Source of the DNA: CAYVLI01 sp964452105 [NCBI: uncultured Nitrospinota bacterium]
Lineage (GTDB): Bacteria; JAUXIQ01
Reading direction: 5' to 3'
NCBI GenBank assembly: GCA_964452105.1
Contig: CAYVLI010000220.1
Coordinates: 1 to 5,193, forward strand
DNA length: 5,193 nt
Shown here: in pieces, positions 1 to 5,000 of the stretch
Numbering within the stretch: position 1 is the first letter of the stretch
Layout: each line of letters starts with the position of its first letter
Program-made: the position numbers and the translations under genes
The notes under the pieces: generated by a model
Seen by the model: the letters and a program-made list of their open reading frames with translations, nothing else
The model's database searches: none
Told to the model about the DNA's origin: nothing

Positions 1-1
1 G

Positions 2-10
2 GAAATGTTT
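2..10 (+). repeat. Left copy of putative target-site duplication
   Basis: GAAATGTTT here is identical to 327-335, in the same orientation, and lies immediately outside the left inverted end. The identity extends one base further (G at 1 and at 326), but 326 is better counted as part of the right inverted repeat. Confidence 0.45.
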
Positions 11-35
11 CAGGAGTTACCCCAAAATAAAGAAT

Positions 36-55
36 CCCCTTGATGAATCAGGGGG
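36..55. repeat. Inverted repeat / hairpin
   Basis: CCCCTTGAT (36-44) pairs with ATCAGGGGG (47-55), giving nine pairs including one G-T and a 2-nt apex that would open to a larger loop in practice. No T-run follows on either strand, so a simple intrinsic terminator is not supported. It lies just inside the left end of the putative element. Confidence 0.5.
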
Positions 56-88
56 TTCGCCCACGCATTCTGCATGATGAGTGATGCT

Positions 89-108
89 CCCACCCTTAAA
101 AGGGTGGG
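89..108. repeat. Perfect GC-rich inverted repeat / hairpin
   Basis: CCCACCCTT (89-97) and AAGGGTGGG (100-108) are perfectly complementary around a central AA. This is one of the strongest potential hairpins in the window. Neither strand carries a T-tract after it, so it reads as a palindromic repeat element rather than a terminator. Confidence 0.55.
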
Positions 109-120
109 TATCCCTATGTT

Positions 121-168
121 ATTCCCGCTCCCCATCTGTCATTCCCGCTCCCCATCTGTCATTCCCGC
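121..168 (+). repeat. 20-bp tandem repeat, 2.4 copies
   Basis: The unit ATTCCCGCTCCCCATCTGTC occurs exactly at 121-140 and again at 141-160. A third copy begins (ATTCCCGC, 161-168) but turns into the inverted repeat at 161-180. The preceding bases 109-120 resemble a decayed unit end. The array looks like repeated duplication of the left arm of the ATTCCCGC/GCGGGAAT element plus 12 bp of neighbouring sequence. Confidence 0.85.
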
Positions 169-180
169 GGAAGCGGGAAT
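161..180. repeat. ATTCCCGC-GCGGGAAT dispersed palindromic repeat
   Basis: ATTCCCGC (161-168) and GCGGGAAT (173-180) form an 8-bp perfect stem with a GGAA loop, followed by CCAGA. This fits the widespread 'ATTCCC-N8-GGGAAT' type of intergenic repeat, of which the Neisseria dRS3 repeat has the same consensus shape. Translated, it gives the familiar spurious peptide FPRKRESR. Assignment to a particular named family is not possible from one copy. Confidence 0.7.
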
Positions 181-190
181 CCAGACCTAA

Positions 191-237
191 CATACATGCT
201 GCGCGGCAGGGACGCTGTATGCAACAGGCGACGCCTG
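191..237. repeat. Cluster of short inverted repeats downstream of the palindromic repeat
   Basis: CATACA (191-196) is complementary to TGTATG (216-221), with CTGC/GCAG (199-202 and 206-209) nested inside. Next to it, CAGGCG-A-CGCCTG (225-237) is a perfect odd palindrome. Together they suggest a structured repeat module continuing from the ATTCCCGC element. From 238 to 310 I see no further convincing structure and no gene. Confidence 0.4.
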
Positions 238-326
238 AAAACCACTATTCCGCTTCGACACCTCCCTAACCGGTTGATCCTAAATCAGAAGCGCCAACGA
301 TAGGTCGAATCTTGGGGTAAGTCCCG

Positions 327-335
327 GAAATGTTT
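327..335 (+). repeat. Right copy of putative target-site duplication
   Basis: GAAATGTTT matches 2-10 exactly and lies immediately outside the right inverted end. It borders, and slightly overlaps, the weak -35 region of the transporter promoter. If the insertion is real, the element sits directly upstream of that promoter. Confidence 0.45.
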
Positions 336-362
336 TTATTATCAGGGGTATTTATGTATAAT
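333..362 (+). promoter_or_regulatory. Sigma-70-type promoter for the transporter gene
   Basis: A perfect -10 hexamer TATAAT lies at 357-362. The best -35 candidate, TTTTTA at 333-338 with an 18-bp spacer, matches TTGACA poorly, so the promoter may depend on the strong -10 and A/T-rich spacer or on an activator. Transcription would start near 369, leaving a leader of roughly 57 nt before the ATG at 426. The -35 overlaps the right-hand GAAATGTTT copy. Confidence 0.5.
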
Positions 363-380
363 AGTAAAACTTTTTTTACT
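363..380. promoter_or_regulatory. Palindrome at the transcription start, candidate operator
   Basis: AGTAAAA (363-369) and TTTTACT (374-380) are exact complements separated by CTTT. The palindrome starts right after the -10 box and covers the expected start site, where a repressor would typically bind. Transporters of this family are often controlled by TetR- or MarR-type repressors, but no regulator gene is present in the window. The A/T-rich sequence makes a chance palindrome quite possible. Confidence 0.25.
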
Positions 381-419
381 TTCGTTAATAAGGTTAGTCG
401 TATCCACCACCTTTAATCC

Positions 420-424
420 AAGGA
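420..424 (+). promoter_or_regulatory. Ribosome binding site with very short spacing
   Basis: AAGGA ends at 424, leaving a single C before the ATG at 426. This is much tighter than the usual 5-9 nt. No other Shine-Dalgarno-like sequence stands at a better distance, and the in-frame TAA at 414-416 excludes an upstream start. The next in-frame candidate, a GTG at 477, would remove the segment just before helix 1 and has no ribosome binding site. The ATG at 426 is therefore kept. Confidence 0.4.
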
Positions 425-425
425 C

Positions 426-1967
426 ATGGACAGAGAGTTCGTACCATATCACTTAAGACCCAACTATAAGTGGATCGTGAGCGCCTTCATGGTTCTGGGC
501 GGCTTCATCTACGCCATGGATCAGACCATCGTGAGCATAGCCATCCCCCAGTTGATGGCCGCTTTCAGCGCCAACCTGGAGAAGATTCAATGGGTCACCA
601 CGGCCTATATGCTGGGGATGTCCGTGCTCATGCCTTCCACGGGCTGGCTGGGAGAAAGGTTGGGGCACCGCACCCTTTTCGTGGGGTCCACCCTGCTTTT
701 TACTCTCGCCTCGCTGCTCTGTGGCATGGCCTGGAACGTTGATTCTTTGATAATCTTCCGCGCATTGCAGGGGGCCGGAGGCGGCACCCTGATGACCATC
801 GCCATGGTCATAGCCTTCGAAATTTTCCCCGAGGAGCAACGTGGACTGGCCATGGGAGTATTCGCCTTCGCTGCGGTGCTGGGGCCGGCATTCGGCCCCG
901 TCATCGGTGGTTACTTTGTTGAAGATTTATCCTGGCGGCTCATATTCTACCTCAACATACCGCTGGGTCTTATCAGCGCCATAGGAGCCTGGGTAGTGAT
1001 GAAAGAAACGCCTCGAAAGAGAGGGGGAAAATTTGACGCTCTGGGCCTCGTCACCATGACCATATTCCTGACGGCGCTGCTCATAACAATGGCCAAGGGG
1101 CAGCAAAAGGGCTGGCGGTCGGATTACATAGTGAGTTTTCTGGTAATATTTATTGTTTCTTTCGCCATCTTCCTTCTTGTGGAGTTGACGCGCAAAAATC
1201 CATTCGTTGATATCAGGGTGTTTAAGCATTCCATCTTTACTATGGCCTCTGCCCTCTCCTTTATCGTAGGAGTGGGATATTACGGAACATACTTTATTGT
1301 GCCGATTTTTTTGCAGAATATTCTTGGCTACAACGCCATTCAGGCAGGGTTCATCCAACTTCCCGGTGTCTTCTTGTTCGGCCTTTTCCTGCTTGTTTCG
1401 GGAGTTTTGAACGATAGGACGAGCACGCGTTTGCTTGTCCTGGTGGGGTTGGTTATATTTGCCGTCGGACTCTACTGGCTTTCTTACATCAATCTGCAGA
1501 CCAGCACGGCCATGATAAACCTGATGCTCATAATTCGGGGCGTGGGATTGGGCCTTTTGATGACACCTTTGCTGACGTCGGCGCTGGGAGCACTCCCCCC
1601 CCATCAGCTTACCGTGGGCTCCGGGGTGTTCAACATCATTCGCTATCTGGGCGGCGCCTTCGGCATAGCCAGCATGGATACCATCATCGAAAGGAGGGAG
1701 CTTACCTACCTCGCTCGTTATTCCGAGCATCAATTGTACGATTCCTACGCCACCGGAAGATTTATTTCAATGGTGAGGGGGCTTTTCCAGCATCTGGGAG
1801 ACCCGGCACTCCTGGCCCAGCAGAAATCCCTGGCTGTCCTCAAGGCGTTGATAAACAGGGAGGCCATGCTATCGGCCTTCAGCGACGTTTACCTGATAGT
1901 GGGCATACTCATTATGATAACCGTGATACCCGCTTTTTTCCTGCGTAGCGGCGCAAGGAAGGCGTAA
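426..1967 (+). CDS. DHA2-family MFS drug:H+ antiporter (EmrB/QacA type)
   Basis: This 513-residue inner-membrane protein is probably a proton-driven exporter of drugs or other lipophilic compounds; the actual substrate cannot be read from sequence. Family signatures appear in order: helix 1 motif around MDQTIVSIAIP (31-41, acidic D32), motif A GWLGERLGHRTLF (73-85), motif B with FRALQGAGGG (111-120, R112), and motif C/antiporter region GPAFGPVIGG (153-162) followed by SWRLIFYLNIPLG (169-181). Hydrophobic segments are consistent with 14 helices, the last at about 486-507. The long loop before it (about 420-484) ends in REAMLSAFSDVYLI, as in EmrB relatives. Length matches E. coli EmrB (about 512). 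No EmrA-like adaptor or TolC-like gene is visible: the leader upstream is non-coding and the downstream gene is convergent. It has its own promoter and terminator, so is probably monocistronic. A run of eight C (1595-1602) lies in codons 390-392. Confidence 0.93.
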   Translation: MDREFVPYHLRPNYKWIVSAFMVLGGFIYAMDQTIVSIAIPQLMAAFSANLEKIQWVTTAYMLGMSVLMPSTGWLGERLGHRTLFVGSTLLFTLASLLCGMAWNVDSLIIFRALQGAGGGTLMTIAMVIAFEIFPEEQRGLAMGVFAFAAVLGPAFGPVIGGYFVEDLSWRLIFYLNIPLGLISAIGAWVVMKETPRKRGGKFDALGLVTMTIFLTALLITMAKGQQKGWRSDYIVSFLVIFIVSFAIFLLVELTRKNPFVDIRVFKHSIFTMASALSFIVGVGYYGTYFIVPIFLQNILGYNAIQAGFIQLPGVFLFGLFLLVSGVLNDRTSTRLLVLVGLVIFAVGLYWLSYINLQTSTAMINLMLIIRGVGLGLLMTPLLTSALGALPPHQLTVGSGVFNIIRYLGGAFGIASMDTIIERRELTYLARYSEHQLYDSYATGRFISMVRGLFQHLGDPALLAQQKSLAVLKALINREAMLSAFSDVYLIVGILIMITVIPAFFLRSGARKA

Positions 1968-1981
1968 GTGAACTCTCGATG

Positions 1982-2027
1982 GAGGCCGGTTAGAGGAAGG
2001 CCTTTGCTTTTTTATCGGCCTCTTTTT
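1982..2027 (+). terminator. Intrinsic terminator region of the transporter gene
   Basis: GAGGCCGGT (1982-1990) pairs with ATCGGCCTC (2014-2022), nine pairs with one G-T, followed by T5 (2023-2027). Its 23-nt loop holds a second, smaller hairpin, AGAGG-AAGG-CCTTT (1992-2005), followed by GC and T6 (2008-2013). The two are mutually compatible and each ends in a T-run on the + strand. The outer arm overlaps the last codons and stop of the opposing gene. Read on the minus strand the outer hairpin has no following T-run, so it should terminate mainly the rightward transcript. Confidence 0.55.
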
Positions 2028-5000
2028 AAGGATTCCAGGGCGGATTTGGCCAATCCGCACTCTTCTTTCCCCTTGCAGGGCAGGTAGAGTCTTCCATCCG
2101 TCAGGTCTTTGTTAATGCCAGCGTCTATGTAAACTCGAGGTTCCTGCCGGTACAGGATTTTGAAATCTCCTTTTATTTCGATACCGTTGGGGTCGCCGAA
2201 CATTGGATCGAGGATCTTTACCTCACGAATGCTATCATATGGTATGTTCGCATTCCAATAAGCGTTTCCGCTCACCAGCTTGAACCCTCTTGCTGTATCC
2301 CTCGTTTCCAGATAACGCATATTCTGGCAGAGATATATCTGATTTTCGGTGACGTTCATACAGGTTGTGGTTATTGCTTTAACGTTCTCCGAACGGGATA
2401 TGTTATCTCTAAGAATTGTTCTGGCATTCTGATAGTTTATAATCACAGGACCCAAATCCGCCTCCTGCTCGGTGGTCTTCCCGGAATGTACTTCAATCCT
2501 CTCGGCCCATCCCCTGTAACCCTCTTTTTTTACAGCTATAAAGTAGATATTCGGTTTCAGGTCACTTAGCGTGGCCGGGGTGATTTCGTTGGTAAATTTA
2601 CCGTCTATATATATCCTTCCACCCGCAGGTTTGGAGATTAGCTTGATGGTTCCAGTCTCAGGGGATTCCTCCACCAGCGCCACATTGGATAGTTCTTGAG
2701 TTTCTCCAGGCTGGAGCTCCAGGTATTTTATCCAGTCGTAATACCTTTCCTTTTTCAAGGTGACCTTGTGGGTTCCCGGCTGGATGTTTTTTATAGTGGC
2801 CGGGGTCTTGAAGTCGGTAGGCTGATCATCTATGAAGATGCCTGCGCCGTCCGGCTCCGATGTGATTGTTAAATCTGTTGAAAGTGGTTGTAAATTTGCT
2901 GAGAGCTCTTGTATGCCTTCCGGCTCCAGCGAAACATACTTCACCCAATCAGCGTACCCTTTCTTCTTCAGGGAAATCTTGTGGCTTCCTGCAGAGATAT
3001 CAGCGACGGTGGCGGGAGTATCTCTTTTCATGTAAGCATCGTCGATGAATACCAGGGCGCCGGAGGGTTCCGATGAGATGTCTAACTTCGCTGTCAGGGG
3101 CTGCAGTTTGGCTGATAGTTCCTGCTGTCCTCCGGGCTCCAGCACAACGTACTGGACCCAGTCGTGGTATCCTTCTTTCTTTACGGTTACCTTATGGGTA
3201 CCTGGTTCGATGCTGCTCAAAGAGACGGGGGTTTCATCCCCTTCATCCTGATCATCCACATAAACCTTGCCACCTTCTGGATCGGACACGACCTTGAGGC
3301 TCACCGTGATTGACGACAGCCGCGCATGGAGCTCGCTCTCTTCGCCCGGCTCCAGAGCAATATACCGTACCCAGTCCAGATAGCCTCCGGTTTTAATCGT
3401 TATCTTGTGCGAACCGGGTGCGACCTTGACGGTTGACGGAGTGTGCTCGTTAATCGGTTTATCGTCGATGTATATATCCGCTTCCCGCGGGGAAGATGTG
3501 AGGCTGAGTTTGGCTTCCTGAAGTACAGATGGCTTTGCCGCAGGCGACTCCGTCGTCGTCTCCGTCATAAGCTCTGCGTTGAGTTTATAGGTTTTTCCCT
3601 GTTTGAGGGTGATTCTCTGCATCCATTCGTAGTATCCCGCTTTCTTTAAGACGATCTCATGTTGGCCGGGAGTCAAGCCGCCGACGGTTGCGGGGGCGGT
3701 TCCCTTAAATTCACCGTCTATATATATACCCGCTCCCGACGGATTGGACCATGTCATCAGGATACTCTCTGCCATGGTTTCAGGAGGTCTGTATTTCTTA
3801 ATAACAGGCTTTTCTCTGGGTGCTTTTCGGGCCATGCTCCTGGGAGGCCCGGGAGATGTACTTTCTTTCAGAAAAGCGGATACCAGCTCCTGTTTGCCAC
3901 GCCCCATTTGCACCTTATGTTCGTATCTTTTGTAGCCCTCTTTCTCTATGACTATCTTGTAGATTCCGGGGTTAAGCTGCCGCTGTAATACGGTATCACC
4001 CACGTATTCATCGTTAATGTAAACTCGGGCTCCTGCAGGGACGGAAGTTACAACGATCATGGAAGGAATAACCTTGAGATTTATATACTTCTCGACTTTT
4101 TCACCTGGTTCGGGGGAAATGATTTCCTCGTGGTCTTTATAGCCCCCTTTGGTTATTCGCAGAGTGTATTGCCCTGAGCCGAGGTTTCCGACCACAACGG
4201 GCTCATCTCCGGAGGAACCTTTCAATTCACCGTTTATATAGACCGAAGCGCCTGTCGGCCAGGCATAGACCATGATGCTTGTGGGTCTTGAGGAAAGGGT
4301 CTTGAACACCTCTTTCTTTTCATCGGGTTTCAGAAGGAGGACTTCGGCGAAATCTTGGTAACCCTCCCGGTGTATTCTTAAATTATGCGAGCCTGGGCTG
4401 AGGTTATGCACCTCCAGCGGCAGTTTGCCGGTTATTCCCTTAAACTCGGCATCCAGATAGACTTCTGCTCCCTCGGGTGCGGTCATCACCATTATTGAAG
4501 CGGGCTTGGGTACGAGTTCGGCTGTTATGGTTTTTTCATCGCCGGGCTGGAGGGAGATGGTCTCTTCGTAATCGTAGTAACCGAATTTCCTGACTATCAG
4601 CTTGTATGCGGTTGACCTAAGGTCACGGACGAGAACTTGCCCTGCTCCTGTGTTACCCTTTTTGTCCCCGTCTATTAAGACATCCGCTCCATTGGGAATC
4701 GATTTCACCACCAGGCTGGCAGAGCCGCCGGTTATGAAGATGAACTCCCCTTCCCCGGAGAACCTTCCTTCCTGTGGAGTCTGCAGCCCCTTCGTAACAT
4801 TGGTCACCACCGGTCTCAGATAATTGGCCAGTTCCCTCCCCGTGGTGAAGCCATCAGCGTCCTTATCTGCCACTCCCTTTTCAAGAGCTTCGATAAGTTT
4901 GAAGGTGAAAGCGCTGTGACCCCACTCCGAGCTCTCTACGACCTGCTCCCCTTTACCGCCTGCGGTTATTATCTGTCTAACGGGCAGTCGCGAGACCTTC

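Larger units (their letters stand above)
11..326. mobile_element. Candidate MITE-like non-autonomous insertion with imperfect TIRs
   Basis: Positions 11-28 (core TTACCCCAA at 17-25) and the reverse complement of 309-326 (core TTGGGGTAA at 312-320) match at 15 of 18 positions. The similarity stops at position 11 on the left and 326 on the right, where a direct repeat GAAATGTTT begins on each side (2-10 and 327-335). Inverted ends bordered by a 9-bp duplication are the usual footprint of a transposed DNA element. The roughly 316-bp interior has no credible coding sequence, so the element would be non-autonomous. It is rich in hairpins and short repeats. I do not recognise the transposase family that would mobilise it. 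The inverted ends are short and imperfect and the left copy lies at the window edge, so chance or a composite of other repeats remains possible. Confidence 0.45.

Noticed and set aside
36-108. Hairpins at 36-55 and 89-108 as terminators of an upstream gene
   Set aside because: Neither is followed by a T-run on either strand, and no coding sequence is visible entering from the left edge.
121-168. CRISPR array
   Set aside because: The 20-bp units are directly adjacent with no unique spacers and only about 2.4 copies, so this is a simple tandem repeat.
81-269. Open frame of 62 codons on the + strand in the leader
   Set aside because: It is the translation of the tandem repeat and palindromic repeat (giving the well-known spurious FPRKRESR peptide) with low-complexity flanks. 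There is no ribosome binding site and no domain.
1-425. tRNA, small RNA or riboswitch in the leader
   Set aside because: No cloverleaf or known riboswitch core could be recognised; the visible structures are explained by repeats and the promoter palindrome.
1690-1698. Shine-Dalgarno-like AAAGGAGGG inside the transporter gene
   Set aside because: No start codon of a plausible open frame follows at a suitable distance; it simply encodes E-R-R-E in the transporter.
927-1733. Long minus-strand open frame inside the transporter gene
   Set aside because: It is antisense to a clearly recognisable membrane transporter. Its product is polar and rich in His, Gln and Lys, the typical mirror of hydrophobic codons, and matches no family pattern.
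2832-3251. Similar-looking short + strand open frames opposite PEGA repeats
   Set aside because: They resemble one another only because they are antisense to homologous PEGA repeats; no independent coding evidence.
3443-3988. Other short + strand open frames opposite the middle of the PEGA protein
   Set aside because: They lie wholly within a strongly supported minus-strand coding region and show no ribosome binding sites or family motifs.
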